Assembly: GCA_016927755.1 (NCBI GenBank)
Contig: JAFGLZ010000017.1
Location: 1 to 49,030 of the forward strand
Reading direction: 5' to 3'
Source of the DNA: Phycisphaerae bacterium
GTDB lineage: Bacteria > Planctomycetota > Phycisphaerae > UBA1845 > JAFGLZ01
DNA: 49,030 nt
In this document: in pieces, positions 1 through 11,116 of the stretch
Numbering within the stretch: position 1 is the stretch's first letter
How the letters are laid out: each line of letters opens with the position of its first letter
Notes under the pieces: model-generated
Database searches by the model: none
Told to the model about the DNA's origin: nothing
The model's input: only the letters and a program-made list of their open reading frames with translations
Position numbers and translations under genes: made by a program

Positions 1-258
1 AACCGCTCACTCGCTACAATAGCTTACCCCTGCCGCCAACCCGCGGAAATGTGGGTAACGACAAGGACTTCAGTCCTGGGAACCGAGTCGCCTCCTGTCT
101 TCTAAGTCGCGTAGCGACGACTGAAGCTCACTGAATCGATCAGACGAGATCCAGGCTCCTTCAGTCCAAGCCAAGACCACCGCATCCAGGCGGTGACAGT
201 CTACTGTCCGAAAGAAACGCGAGTGCCCCACTCGCGCCGCTATGGAAGCCGCGCCCCG
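1..258. other. Left-edge stretch without a recognised gene
   Basis: I see no convincing coding region, RNA gene or repeat here. The open frames crossing it on both strands have no family resemblance and are antisense or frame shadows of the small zinc-ribbon gene that ends at 259. Confidence 0.5.
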
Positions 259-627
259 CTACCATGTCAATGCGATCAGCATGCCCACCAGCGCCCAGAC
301 CACCCCGACCGCGAAAAACTGACGCGGACCGAGATGTCCTCGCCAGTGTCCCCCGTACAAGATCAGCCCCGTGAGCTGATACCCGCAGCGCCTGCGCTGG
401 ATGCGCAGCGCCGCCGGGATGGCCGGATAGAACGGACGCCGGCATTCCGGGCAGGTCCGCTGCCGCTGGCCCGTCAGGTCGCACCCACAACCTTCACACC
501 TCAAACGTCGTTCCCGGGGTACGGGGAACTCGTCGTCCCACAGGAACGAATCCAGGTTGCGCAGCAACTCCGCGCGCTCTCCCGGGTCCATGGAAGACCG
601 ACGTGACGGTGGATTCAAACCGTTCAT
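259..627 (-). CDS. Small zinc-ribbon protein with C-terminal membrane segment
   Basis: A 122-residue protein of unknown function. The middle carries a C4 zinc ribbon, C-x2-C then C-x2-C, in the form CEGCGCDLTG...CPEC, a style common in planctomycete membrane proteins. A second partial ribbon (CGYQLTGL) follows but lacks its other cysteine pair. The C-terminal 20 or so residues form one hydrophobic segment. The chosen ATG overlaps the stop of the upstream lipoprotein gene as ATGA, which points to translational coupling; an internal ATG at 592 is an alternative start. The long open frame that extends upstream in the same phase, to 1485, is antisense-like shadow and is not included. The likely setting is the inner face of a membrane, but no role can be assigned. 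Confidence 0.6.
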   Translation of the reverse strand: MNGLNPPSRRSSMDPGERAELLRNLDSFLWDDEFPVPRERRLRCEGCGCDLTGQRQRTCPECRRPFYPAIPAALRIQRRRCGYQLTGLILYGGHWRGHLGPRQFFAVGVVWALVGMLIALTW

Positions 628-2228
628 GAGCGAGGCGCGGTGGCGCTCGTGGCCCGGGGCCCCGGCAGCGCGAAGTCCTCCGGTCCGAAGATGACCTGCT
701 CCTGAGGTTGAGTCAGGCGCAGCTCGTGGAACGCGAAGAAGCCGATGCCTTCCGTCTCGAAGAACGCCATGACGCGCACCGGATCCCGGGCATCGTGCCC
801 GTCGAACGCCTCCGGTCCGAAGGGGATCGGCTCGCTCATGCCCGTGGAACGTCGCTGCAGACGCCGAACCTTCTGAGTGTGATACAGGGCCGCTGTCACG
901 TCGACGGCGATCGGCAGGGAGGCGGGCAGATCCGCTAGGACCGCCGGGGCGATGCCGACGACCAGCGATGACGTGCTGGGCCGGCCCGGACGGTGCGGAA
1001 TCTCGTGGAGTGACAGCGTGTCTTCCTCCAGCCGGACGTGGTCGATCCAGACGGTCGCGCTCTTCCGTGAGAACAGCTCGACGCCCTTGATGTTTCGAAG
1101 ACGCAGGCCCGCCCCCAACAGGTCGAGCGGCAACACGATGTCGTTCGCCCCGCCCCTGGCCGCGAAGCACGCCGTTCGCGTCCGTCCAAACACGTCGCGG
1201 AGTCGAATCCCCAGCGGTACCGGCGTCTCGTCCGCGACGAAGACGCTCAGACGCAGCGTCTCCCATCCGCTGAAATTGCCCTGCGCCGGGGCAAGGCTGA
1301 TGTGGCCCGTGCCCGCCTGGAAGCTCACTTGGAGCGATTGCCGTCCGCTGGTCGCGTGCTCGGTGCTCACGGCGACCTCGGCGCCGAAGCCCTGCCACGC
1401 CGGCTTCGACTCCTCCATGTCGGCAAGGCGGAGCTGACGCGGCGGTAGCGGACCCGTCGTGAACGGCTTCGCAGGCATCGGCCACTCCAGGACCGCTCGC
1501 GGCGGAAGCTCCCCCGCGCCCGTCGAGCCGATCGCGCTCGCCGCCGCAGGCATCAGCGACGAACGAACCCCGTCCTCCGCGTCATGCCGGAATACGTTCA
1601 CGTGCCACGGCTTCTCCGGGATGCCGAGCCGGATCAGGGGTACCCGGATCTCCGCCGTCCACGCCCCGTCCGAGACCACGGCCGCCGCCTGCGTCGGTCC
1701 GTCCCAACCCGTCGATGTGAGCGGAAAGCCCCAGTAGCGCCGAGAATCGCACACCACCCCTTGCGGATTGATCTTGAACTCGTAGGTCACCTCGGGTCGG
1801 TGCGGCTGCGGCCAGAGCTGAATCACGCAGCTCTCGTCCTCGTCGATCGCCTCGTCGTCCTCCTGCCAGTGTCGCACCTTGGGCGGCGCCGCGCTCGTGT
1901 CGATCGGACAGCGCAGCGCCATGAACAGGTTCCCCGCGTCGTAAGCGACGCGGAACTCCGTATCCCGTTTCGGTCGCTGATCGGTGGTCCCCACCGCGAC
2001 GAAGCCCGAATACGCCGGCGTATCCCGCCAGATCCCCTCCTCGAGCTTGCCGTCGATCATCGGGGGCAGAACCACCGCCACCCCCAGCACCTTCCCGCCG
2101 CCCGGCGCCGTCGGCATGCTCGTCTGCTGCGCCGGCTTCGTCGTCGCTTGCGGATCGCCGCATCCGACCGCCGACATGAGACCGGCTGCCATGACGCACA
2201 ACACTACGCTATCTCTGGGTTGAATCAC
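624..2228 (-). CDS. Lipoprotein with CBM9-like (DOMON-type) domain
   Basis: A 534-residue predicted lipoprotein. The start is a GTG at 2228, preceded by a purine-rich GAGAGGCGA; it gives a complete signal peptide ending in the lipobox A-V-G-C at residue 23. An ATG at 2192 would cut the signal in half. After the lipid anchor comes a CBM9-like beta-sandwich: 'IDGKLEEGIW...' near residue 55 and a YDAGNLFMAL strand, as in family PF06452 domains found in planctomycete and Bacteroidetes surface proteins. The rest (about 270-534) looks like a further beta-rich region and has no motif I can name. The protein is probably at the cell surface and binds carbohydrate or a cofactor; no catalytic site is seen. 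It is coupled by a 4-nt overlap to the small zinc-ribbon gene downstream. Confidence 0.75.
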   Translation of the reverse strand: MIQPRDSVVLCVMAAGLMSAVGCGDPQATTKPAQQTSMPTAPGGGKVLGVAVVLPPMIDGKLEEGIWRDTPAYSGFVAVGTTDQRPKRDTEFRVAYDAGNLFMALRCPIDTSAAPPKVRHWQEDDEAIDEDESCVIQLWPQPHRPEVTYEFKINPQGVVCDSRRYWGFPLTSTGWDGPTQAAAVVSDGAWTAEIRVPLIRLGIPEKPWHVNVFRHDAEDGVRSSLMPAAASAIGSTGAGELPPRAVLEWPMPAKPFTTGPLPPRQLRLADMEESKPAWQGFGAEVAVSTEHATSGRQSLQVSFQAGTGHISLAPAQGNFSGWETLRLSVFVADETPVPLGIRLRDVFGRTRTACFAARGGANDIVLPLDLLGAGLRLRNIKGVELFSRKSATVWIDHVRLEEDTLSLHEIPHRPGRPSTSSLVVGIAPAVLADLPASLPIAVDVTAALYHTQKVRRLQRRSTGMSEPIPFGPEAFDGHDARDPVRVMAFFETEGIGFFAFHELRLTQPQEQVIFGPEDFALPGPRATSATAPRS

Positions 2229-2283
2229 GTTCGCCTCTCGCCAAGACTGACCTTCGCCGCGCCGAACCACATTGTAAACCATG

Positions 2284-2358
2284 CCTCCCGGTGAGGGCGA
2301 GCCTCCCGCCAAGGGAGCGCGAGGCTCCCGCAGAGGGAGGGCGAGGCTCCCGCCGAGC
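2284..2358. repeat. Tandem GC-rich repeat, about 3 units of 22-23 nt
   Basis: On the minus strand the unit reads GCGGGAGCCTCGCCCTCCC with small changes and occurs three times in a row, just upstream of the lipoprotein gene. Similar 'GGGAGCCTCGC' repeats are, as far as I recall, dispersed between genes in planctomycete genomes. It may fold, and it is not coding in any convincing frame. Confidence 0.6.
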
Positions 2359-2433
2359 CGCAAACCCCGCGAGGCCACCGTTCCCGCAAGCCAGAACCAG
2401 CCACACCTCCCCAACCCCGACCCCACCTCCCCC

Positions 2434-3981
2434 TCAACAATGCGCAAACCTCGCACGCCGCCAGGACCGCACCAGACGCCCGATTCCCGTCAGCAGCACC
2501 CCAAGCGGCAGCAAATGACACCCCAATGTCAGCAGGACGGGCGCGGGCACACCGCCGAGAACCGGCAACCAAACCGACCCTTGAACCGGATGCACCTGAT
2601 CCGCCCACATCAGGAACGCCATGACCAACACTTCGCAGCCTGCAAGCACGATCAGCCAGCCCGAGTGGTAGAACGCGATCGTCACGCACCCCTGGAACGG
2701 CATCTTCCGGAACCGGGCCGCTAGAACGCTGCTCAACCCGATCAGCAGGATGAACCCCACGGGCGCGACCACCGGGGTCGCCAGCAACGCCAGCATGGTA
2801 TCCGGGTCGGCGATGTGCAGCTTCGTGGGGCCGCTATGGGTGAACGCGTCCTCGAGTTGTGGGTTACACGTCAGCAGAAGCCCATACGTCACCAGGAAGA
2901 TGACGACCATCAAGATGCCGCTCACGACGCAAAGCCAGATCACGAACCGTCTCGCGTACGAGTGTCCGCCCCGGATCGCCACCTGCCCGAAGAAGCCGTG
3001 CCGAAACAACCCCCCGGAGAATGTCTGCCAGTAGCCCTCCGCACGTCCCCACCAACTGGCTGCCGTCGCGAATGCCGGAGGTTGGCGGAAGGCAGGCAGC
3101 GAAACAACAACGGCCGTCCCGCATTCCGGGCAGCGGTCCCGCACCCCCAAGCCCGTCAAACGGTAGCCACACCGGTTGCACAGCGGCGGGCGCGACTCCC
3201 AAGCAGGACCCTCCGCCGGGCCCGCGTATCGCAGCCCCGAGCAGATCCACACCCAGGCAAACCATGCCACATACAGGGGAACCACCAGCCACAGCGCCTC
3301 CGCGATGGCCTGCTGAGAGAGGTGCCCCGACTCATTGAACGCCAGCACCAGGGCCTGCAACACCACACCGAACGCCGCCAGCGATGTCGTCGCCCAGAGC
3401 GTCAGCCTCCAACACCGCAAGTACAACCGCCTGAACCGCTCACCCGCAGTGGCGTACGGCGCAAGCGAGAGCGCCAACAGCATCACCCCTAGTTCCACCA
3501 CGATGAACAGGGCCAAGCCTTCCCAAATGTCCTTGGCCCTCCTGGTCTTATTGTTGAGTTCCCTGGCCAACAGCGCCATCGGCGCTCGCGCCACCTCCCC
3601 GAGTCCCATCGGCCACGACGCCTCCGGCGGACGCGAACGACCCGTCACGTACCCGACGATCCCGTATTCCGGGCACTCCGTGGCGATGCCGATGCAGCCG
3701 ATCCCGTAAACGACCCAGACGACGTGCGCGAGAAAGGCCGTGCCCCAGCTCACCTCGCCGAAGTGCGCTCCCATCCGCTTCGGCATGAACCACAGAAGCG
3801 GCGCGCAGATCACCGCGATCGGCCACGGAATCCACACCGCCCGGATCGGACGCGGCGCGTCGTCCGTCGGCCACTCCTCCGGCAGACGCATCGACGCCGA
3901 ACCGCCTGCTGATGTATCCTCCACTGGCCCGGTCATCTCGTCGTATCCACGTGTCTCGATTACTTCGGCACCAGGACCCAT
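2434..3981 (-). CDS. Polytopic membrane protein with zinc ribbon
   Basis: A 515-residue integral membrane protein with roughly eight hydrophobic segments, clustered at about 50-110, 160-260 and 365-510. In the loop near residue 280 sits a C-x2-C zinc ribbon, CNRCGYRLTGLGV...CPECG, typical of planctomycete membrane proteins of unknown role. The ATG at 3981 lies 5 nt after GGAG and overlaps the end of the upstream gene by 22 nt, so coupling is likely; the ATG at 3936 is a weaker alternative. No enzyme motif is visible. The ribbon resembles the one in the small protein at 259-627, so the two may belong to one functional group. Confidence 0.65.
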   Translation of the reverse strand: MGPGAEVIETRGYDEMTGPVEDTSAGGSASMRLPEEWPTDDAPRPIRAVWIPWPIAVICAPLLWFMPKRMGAHFGEVSWGTAFLAHVVWVVYGIGCIGIATECPEYGIVGYVTGRSRPPEASWPMGLGEVARAPMALLARELNNKTRRAKDIWEGLALFIVVELGVMLLALSLAPYATAGERFRRLYLRCWRLTLWATTSLAAFGVVLQALVLAFNESGHLSQQAIAEALWLVVPLYVAWFAWVWICSGLRYAGPAEGPAWESRPPLCNRCGYRLTGLGVRDRCPECGTAVVVSLPAFRQPPAFATAASWWGRAEGYWQTFSGGLFRHGFFGQVAIRGGHSYARRFVIWLCVVSGILMVVIFLVTYGLLLTCNPQLEDAFTHSGPTKLHIADPDTMLALLATPVVAPVGFILLIGLSSVLAARFRKMPFQGCVTIAFYHSGWLIVLAGCEVLVMAFLMWADQVHPVQGSVWLPVLGGVPAPVLLTLGCHLLPLGVLLTGIGRLVRSWRRARFAHC

Positions 3982-5537
3982 TCATCTCCGTCTCGCTCGC
4001 GCGGACACGAGATGGCCAGGTCGTACCCGCCATAGGGGGTCAACAGCCCGGGCCTTCGGTCCCAAGTGCCGCCGTTGTCCTTCCCGTCCGGCCCCATTGC
4101 GTAGAGCCAGAAGTCCCCGTCCCCCTCGATGCGGTAACACAACGGATGATTCGAGAACGGATCGTTCGCAGCGGCCTCGAGGTAATCCGGAACCAGATCC
4201 GACAGTCGCTCCGGAAACCGCCCATGGTCAGCCCGGTACGCCGCAAGTCCTAGGGCGGCGCGCGTCCCGCGATGGAATGCCTCGCTCTGTATCAGCAACT
4301 GAACGGCCGAAATGGGAAAGCCCGATGGAACACGGACCCTCGTTGGAACCGGCCTGCTTGCGGGATCCGCCAGAGTCCACTCGTAAACCTTCCATATCTC
4401 CGGCACGGACATCTCAGATACATGCGAAACGATCTTGAATTGACGCTCGATTCTTCGTTCGGCAATGCGCCTGTCATCGAAGAAGCACGATGTGATGTTC
4501 AACAGGCCGACGGTCCAATGGACCCCCGCATCGCGCATTGGGCTACGCACGACGAACCATCCGTTGCCGCGCCCATCGGAGGTGAAACACTCATCCAAGT
4601 CGCCCAGCAGAACCTCCCGTTCGCCCGGTAGAGCCTGTCTCCAGACCCGACGCCAGTCGTACGCTTGACCCTCGAGCCACCGGCAGAAGCCCCTCGCCTC
4701 GTTCGCCGGCAGCGTGTACTCCCGACACCAGTGCATGACCTCGGCCAGCGCGACGCAACGAGCGACCCCCCCCGGCATGACATGCCCGAACGTCCCATCG
4801 TCCTCAATCTCGGCTGCGAATCGCAGTATGGCCTCTAGGTCTTGAAGGGCCTTGGCGAAGTCCTGACGTTCTGCCATCACGCTGCGCGCCCGGAAAGCCA
4901 ACAGACCGCAAACCTGCCACGGGAACTTCAGACTCCTCATCTCCTGGGAAGTCAGGCAGAACTGCTGCTCGCTCAACCGAACAATCGAATCCAGAGCCTC
5001 CCTCACGTCTGGCCGTTGCACGTACTCGAGCAGTTGCCCCTGGTGTAATCGCGTCGACGGACTCCACTCCCCGGAGGTCGCGATGTGATGGGAGATCTCG
5101 ATCTTCATGCCTTGGCTTGGACTCCCACCCGACAGTCGACTGCCGCGTCGAACCACGCCCCCTCTTCGACGTCCACCACGCCCTCTCGCCGAAGAGTCCC
5201 TGGGAGCCGTCGGCCTGAACCGTTCCGGCGGCTCCCATCGTAGCCCCGCCGGCGCTGAAGTCGGCGCGGGACACGACGGTAGCGCCCCCAGCGAGCGGAT
5301 GGCCTTGATTAGGTCCTCCGTTCGATCCACATCGGCCGCCGGCCGAACCAGCCCCACGTACGGATCCACGGCCTGCGTCGCGCGAGGTGGAAGCGCCGTC
5401 AGCCGTGTGTACGCGAAGTAGGCCAGGTAGGGTACCAACAGAACCAGAAACGCGACGTGAATCTGCCGCCGCCGCCGATACAGCCCGTCCCAAGCCCGCA
5501 CAAGCCGATCCAGCCGTCCTGTCCGAATCGGCGTCAT
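3960..5537 (-). CDS. Membrane-anchored protein with pseudopilin-like C-terminus
   Basis: A 525-residue protein with one N-terminal membrane anchor (about 25-45, LVLLVPYLAYFAYTRL) and a long extracytoplasmic part. The C-terminal 110 residues include 'YRADHGRFPERLSDLVPDYL', then 'NDPFSNHPLCYRI' and 'LYAMGPDGKDNGG'. This pattern resembles the C-terminal half of type II secretion major pseudopilins (GspG) and is frequent in planctomycete proteins that are not pilins themselves. A basic, Arg/Gly-rich patch lies at about 120-145. I use the ATG at 5537, which follows GGGAGGAGG at a somewhat long spacing; an ATG at 5570 has no ribosome-binding site. Function unknown. Confidence 0.65.
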   Translation of the reverse strand: MTPIRTGRLDRLVRAWDGLYRRRRQIHVAFLVLLVPYLAYFAYTRLTALPPRATQAVDPYVGLVRPAADVDRTEDLIKAIRSLGALPSCPAPTSAPAGLRWEPPERFRPTAPRDSSARGRGGRRRGGVVRRGSRLSGGSPSQGMKIEISHHIATSGEWSPSTRLHQGQLLEYVQRPDVREALDSIVRLSEQQFCLTSQEMRSLKFPWQVCGLLAFRARSVMAERQDFAKALQDLEAILRFAAEIEDDGTFGHVMPGGVARCVALAEVMHWCREYTLPANEARGFCRWLEGQAYDWRRVWRQALPGEREVLLGDLDECFTSDGRGNGWFVVRSPMRDAGVHWTVGLLNITSCFFDDRRIAERRIERQFKIVSHVSEMSVPEIWKVYEWTLADPASRPVPTRVRVPSGFPISAVQLLIQSEAFHRGTRAALGLAAYRADHGRFPERLSDLVPDYLEAAANDPFSNHPLCYRIEGDGDFWLYAMGPDGKDNGGTWDRRPGLLTPYGGYDLAISCPRERDGDEWVLVPK

Positions 5538-5615
5538 CGCCAGCTCGTCCTCCTCCCAGAGACGGACCAACCGGTCTTGCCCAAACCCCCCGATTGAACG
5601 ACGCTCGAGCCGCCC

Positions 5616-6713
5616 CTAGTCCGCTCGATCCGATTGCCCCCGTCGCGGTCGCCGCTCGCGGTCCCCCAGGGCCGGCACGCCTCCGATCCGCCCGAAGATC
5701 ATCCGACCCGCAGACGTCTGCAGCACGCTCGTCACCCCGATGTTCAGCGTCTGGCCGATCTTGTCCCGAGCCTGCTCCACCACGACCATCGTGCCGTCCT
5801 CGAGATAGCCCACTCCCTGGCCGGCCTCCTCCCCAGGCTTGATGATCTTCACGCTCATCGACTCCCCGGGAAGGACGATCGGCTTCAGCGCATTCGACAG
5901 ATCATTGATGTTGATCACGTCCACCCCGTGAATCTGGGCCACCTTGTTCAGGTTGTAGTCGTTCGTGATCACCCGCCCGTTGAGCTTCCTCGCCAGTTGA
6001 ACCAGCTTGCTGTCGACCGGCTCGCTCTCGGTCCCGTCCGGCAGCGCGTCCGAGTAGATCGTGACGTCCACCTTGTGGTTCGTCTGCAGCTTGTTCAGGA
6101 CGTCCAGCCCGCACCGACCGCGGTTCCGCTTCAAGCGGTCGCTGCTGTCCGCGATGTTCTGAAGCTCCTGCAGGATGAACCGCGGCACCAGCAGCTCCGA
6201 CTCGAGGATGCGCGTCTCGCAGATATCGGCAATCCGTCCGTCAATGATGACCGAGGTATCGAGTAGCATCGGCCGGCCGCCCTTGGTCTGCTTGCTGAAC
6301 TGAACGTAGGGAATCACCAGACGAAAGTCGTCCTTCGTCTGTAACACGAAGCTGATCGACAGATAACAGAAACACACGCCCAGCAGCACCACCAGAACGT
6401 TGTGGAACGGCGTGCCCTCCCACATCGGCGCGTACGTCTGGATCAGCAGGTTCAAGATGATGCTCGCGGCCACGGACATCAGCAGGCCCCCCGCCAGGCC
6501 GAAGATGATCGCCCCGATCGCCCGAATCGACTTCTCCGCGATCAGCAGGTCCAGCGCCACCAGGACGATCGCGACCCCGATCGCCCCCATCCAAAGGCTG
6601 ATCACCGGAAGGTCGACGCCGATCTGCGCCGTCGCCGTCCGTTCCCCGTAGTAGCTCGTCACGACCAGGCTCACCAGGAACAGGAAGAAGACTCTCAGCA
6701 GGAGGAGTAGCAT
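5616..6713 (-). CDS. Membrane PIN-TRAM domain protein (YacL-like)
   Basis: A 365-residue protein of the YacL type: four hydrophobic segments in the first 125 residues, a PIN nuclease-like domain at about 145-265, then a TRAM domain at about 270-335 that would bind RNA. The PIN acidic residues are present: the first Asp in LLDTSVIIDGRI, Glu in LQEL, Asp in VDSKL and Asp in ITNDYN. In many bacteria this protein is encoded near disA or cell-wall stress genes; here it stands alone. An AAGGAG lies 8 nt before the ATG. The membrane segments and TRAM domain set it apart from VapC toxins, and no antitoxin gene is beside it. It probably acts on RNA at the membrane, but its substrate is not known. Confidence 0.85.
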   Translation of the reverse strand: MLLLLLRVFFLFLVSLVVTSYYGERTATAQIGVDLPVISLWMGAIGVAIVLVALDLLIAEKSIRAIGAIIFGLAGGLLMSVAASIILNLLIQTYAPMWEGTPFHNVLVVLLGVCFCYLSISFVLQTKDDFRLVIPYVQFSKQTKGGRPMLLDTSVIIDGRIADICETRILESELLVPRFILQELQNIADSSDRLKRNRGRCGLDVLNKLQTNHKVDVTIYSDALPDGTESEPVDSKLVQLARKLNGRVITNDYNLNKVAQIHGVDVININDLSNALKPIVLPGESMSVKIIKPGEEAGQGVGYLEDGTMVVVEQARDKIGQTLNIGVTSVLQTSAGRMIFGRIGGVPALGDRERRPRRGQSDRAD

Positions 6714-7210
6714 GGAATGGGCTCCTTGATGATGGGCGGTATGAGCAGAGCCAACGGATGATCATGTATGCGCAAGTAAGAGTTATGATCCTTATGAAGA
6801 CCGGGCTCCGCATCGGTCAACGACCGGCGCGACCCGCCCGACCGAACTTGCGCTGCTGCTACCACGCAATATACCATAGCCGCCCGGCCCGGGCCAACGG
6901 GGCTATCAACGCCGCGCCGGAATCGGTATACTCTCAAACTGAGCTTGCCTCGGGAGCACGGGACGCCTCTGGCCGCCCCGACTCCTCGCAGCCGATGTGT
7001 TGACCTGCCGGCAGAAGGGCGATCCAACCAAGGCAGGAGTGTATTCGCCGAGCCCTACACGCTCGATCGGCCACGGGCCCTTCACGGCGTGCGGCGCAAA
7101 GTGTTGGCTGACCCGACCCCTACGGATGCGTATGCGGCGGGCCGGCCTGCCGTGGCGCCTTCAGAGAATCTCTGTGGAAACGCGCCGTTCGTGTGACAAG
7201 GAAGTACACC
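6714..7210. other. Divergent intergenic region
   Basis: This 0.5 kb separates the leftward PIN-TRAM gene from the rightward EF-G gene and must hold both promoters. I see good ribosome-binding sites at each end (AAGGAG for the left gene, AAGGAAG before ATG 7211) and a TATACT box near 6929 that could be a -10 for EF-G, without a convincing -35. No open frame here looks real. Confidence 0.5.
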
Positions 7211-9298
<2,088 letters not shown>

Positions 9299-9359
9299 CT
9301 CCACGTCGGGCATGCTTGGGTCGCCTTTCGGCATCTCATATTACGAAAGGAGTCCGACA

Positions 9360-10097
9360 ATGGCCGCTTGCTTGCCCCGCTGCCCTCACTCGATGCTCCT
9401 GGCCCTGCTTGCCCTCCTGCCGCTGAGCCTTACCGATCGCGCCTGGGCGCACCGCCCAACCTTCAGCGACGGCTCGGCCAATGAGCCCAACAAGGCCCTG
9501 GTGATCGACGACGTCACCGTCTCCCAGGTCGTCTACCACCAGGCCACCGCCGAATCCCCTCGGCTGTGGCAGAAGTTCGACGGCAAGAAGGACCAGCCCC
9601 TCTGGGTCCAGATCGGCGTCCCCGTGATCGATCGCCTGAAGGACTATCGTCCCGCCGTCGCCCTCCTCGGGCCCGGCCTCGCTCCGGTCGAGCTGCCCTT
9701 CAGCATCCCCGACAACCTCGGCGGCGTGATCATTACGACGGATGACGTGACGGATCCGCGAGTCTTCCACGAGCACTTTACCGACACCAAATCCTGGATC
9801 ATCAAGGAGCAGGAAATCCCGCTGCCCGCCGACGGAACCTACTACCTCGTCGGCTACCTGCCCTCCGACGAGCTCGGCAAGTTCTGGGTGGCCGTCGGCA
9901 AGCGAGAGGTCTTCGGCCTGGCCGACCTGTTCAAGTTCCGAGAGTGGACCGTCAAGGCCCGCCAGTTCCACGAGCAAGACGTCGGCCTGGGCCTCCCCAC
10001 GATCCCATGCGGCATCGCCGCAGCGCCCGTCATGCTAGCGATTGTGCTCCTCGCTCGCGGTCTGTTGCTCGTTCCAGTCTCCCGTTGCCGCCGATGA
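9360..10097 (+). CDS. Secreted, C-terminally membrane-anchored protein, unknown function
   Basis: A 245-residue protein with a signal peptide (hydrophobic core LLALLALLPLSL, likely cleavage after AWA near residue 29). The extracytoplasmic domain contains 'KALVIDDVTVSQVVYHQ' and 'IPLPADGTYYLVGYLPSDE', and a C-terminal hydrophobic segment at about 218-238 is followed by basic residues. The start follows AAAGGAG with good spacing. It lies 61 nt after EF-G on the same strand. The fold looks all-beta, but I do not recognise the family and see no catalytic motif. It is probably anchored in the cytoplasmic membrane with its body outside. Confidence 0.7.
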   Translation: MAACLPRCPHSMLLALLALLPLSLTDRAWAHRPTFSDGSANEPNKALVIDDVTVSQVVYHQATAESPRLWQKFDGKKDQPLWVQIGVPVIDRLKDYRPAVALLGPGLAPVELPFSIPDNLGGVIITTDDVTDPRVFHEHFTDTKSWIIKEQEIPLPADGTYYLVGYLPSDELGKFWVAVGKREVFGLADLFKFREWTVKARQFHEQDVGLGLPTIPCGIAAAPVMLAIVLLARGLLLVPVSRCRR

Positions 10098-10129
10098 CGC
10101 GCGGTCCGACGGGGCAGGCAGCGCTTGCT

Positions 10130-10543
10130 TCAGACCTCTATGACGTCGACATCGACCCGCCCCGCGGCGCGTCGAAGCGCCTCATCAAGCGTGGCGATCG
10201 GTGAGCCGGTTCGAATGGCCAGCTCGAGATATGCGGCATCATAGGCCGACAGCAAGTGGGTCCGTCCAAGCGGGATCACATCGGCGAAGACTACCTCGGG
10301 TGGAGTTGTGTCTATGCGGATGGGAAGACCTCGCAGCAGCGACAGTACGGCTGCGGTCTCGTTCTGGGCTAGGCGGCCGCGCCGTTCGGCCACCAGGAGG
10401 GCATTGGCCACCTCCAGCGCCCATATCGAAGGGACTCGCGCGTCGGCGTGCGTAAGCCGCCCGAGAACCTGCGAGGCGTACGAACTCGTTTCGTCCTCCA
10501 GGCACCACGCCAGCGTGACCGACGCGTCGACGATGATGCTCAA
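10130..10543 (-). CDS. vapC: VapC-like PIN-domain toxin
   Basis: A 137-residue PIN-domain protein, the usual length for a VapC ribonuclease toxin. The acidic catalytic residues are visible: Asp6 in MSIIVDASV, Glu in 'SIWALEVANAL', and Asp in 'SAYDAAYLELA' followed by 'IATLDEALRRAA'. Its ATG overlaps the antitoxin stop by 4 nt, so the two are translated together. VapC toxins cleave tRNA or rRNA sites when the antitoxin is degraded. The target here cannot be read from sequence. Confidence 0.88.
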   Translation of the reverse strand: MSIIVDASVTLAWCLEDETSSYASQVLGRLTHADARVPSIWALEVANALLVAERRGRLAQNETAAVLSLLRGLPIRIDTTPPEVVFADVIPLGRTHLLSAYDAAYLELAIRTGSPIATLDEALRRAAGRVDVDVIEV

Positions 10544-10785
10544 AACCGCCTTCCTTCGTCAATGAGTTCGCGGATCGAAATCCCCTCGAGCGGGTGGGCC
10601 GCTCGGAATCGGGCCAGTTCCTCCACGATCTCGCCGACCTCTCGAGCGGGTCCTTCTTCGGCAAGAGGTATCAGCATCGCCACCGGCACCCCGTGACGCG
10701 TAATCGTGAACCGCTCCCCCTTCGCCACACGGTCGATGAGTTGAGACAGATGTGTCTTGGCCTCAAATGCGCCAACAGTGTTCAC
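10540..10785 (-). CDS. Phd/YefM-type antitoxin
   Basis: An 81-residue antitoxin. The N-terminus 'MNTVGAFEAKTHLSQLIDRV' and 'ITRHGVPVAML' match the Phd/YefM DNA-binding fold, in which the N-terminal half binds the operator and the C-terminal half (about 50-81) wraps the toxin. Pairing a Phd-type antitoxin with a VapC-type PIN toxin is common. It is first in the operon and overlaps the toxin gene by 4 nt. It likely represses its own promoter at the repeated sites just upstream (10,800-10,818). Confidence 0.88.
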   Translation of the reverse strand: MNTVGAFEAKTHLSQLIDRVAKGERFTITRHGVPVAMLIPLAEEGPAREVGEIVEELARFRAAHPLEGISIRELIDEGRRF

Positions 10786-10799
10786 TGATCATCCTTTCA

Positions 10800-10843
10800 A
10801 CTAGTCTACAACTAGTTTATATGACCCCGGAGCAAAAATCAAC
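10800..10843 (-). promoter_or_regulatory. Toxin-antitoxin promoter with paired operator
   Basis: Reading leftward: a TTGATT -35 (10838-10843), a 15-nt spacer, a TATAAA -10 (10817-10822), then two copies of the palindrome ACTAGT (10812-10817 and 10801-10806) whose starts are 11 nt apart, about one helical turn. Both sit at or just downstream of the -10 box, where bound antitoxin would block polymerase. The spacer is shorter than ideal. Confidence 0.55.
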
Positions 10844-10970
10844 TACATCTCCTTGGTGACACTTAAAACTATAGCCAGTAATGGATTACGCTGAAATTGG
10901 CCTAGTCGCGGAGGTTATTGACGGCCAGCGTCGCCACGTCTCCGCCCGTCGCTCCTTGCGAGAGAACTCG

Positions 10971-11111
10971 CTACGAGACCCCAATTCGGGCCCTAACGTG
11001 CTCTTCGACCAACTGGTCTAGCTCTTTCGGAGGGATCCACTCGATCCTGCCGTTTCGCCAGACGACGATCGGCAAGCCCGCCTGCTTGTCCTTCAGGCAG
11101 GCTTCTGACAT
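10971..11111 (-). CDS. Small protein coupled to the rhamnosidase gene
   Basis: A 46-residue ORF starting 5 nt after the stop of the alpha-L-rhamnosidase gene on the same strand. The sequence 'GLPIVVWRNGRIEWIPPKEL' followed by 'DQLVEEHVRARIG' looks like a compact real protein, with a short beta hairpin then a helix. A longer in-frame extension to 11198 is only antisense reading of the rhamnosidase end. Function unknown. The close spacing suggests it is translated from the same mRNA. Confidence 0.5.
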   Translation of the reverse strand: MSEACLKDKQAGLPIVVWRNGRIEWIPPKELDQLVEEHVRARIGVS

Positions 11112-11116
11112 GCCTG

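Noticed and set aside
628..1485. Long minus-strand frame upstream of the small zinc-ribbon gene
   Set aside because: It runs inside the lipoprotein gene on the same strand in another phase, is Arg/Gly-rich and shows no family resemblance. Only the part after the lipoprotein stop is a gene.
5616..6713. PIN protein as a VapC toxin
   Set aside because: It has four membrane segments and a TRAM domain, and no antitoxin gene next to it.
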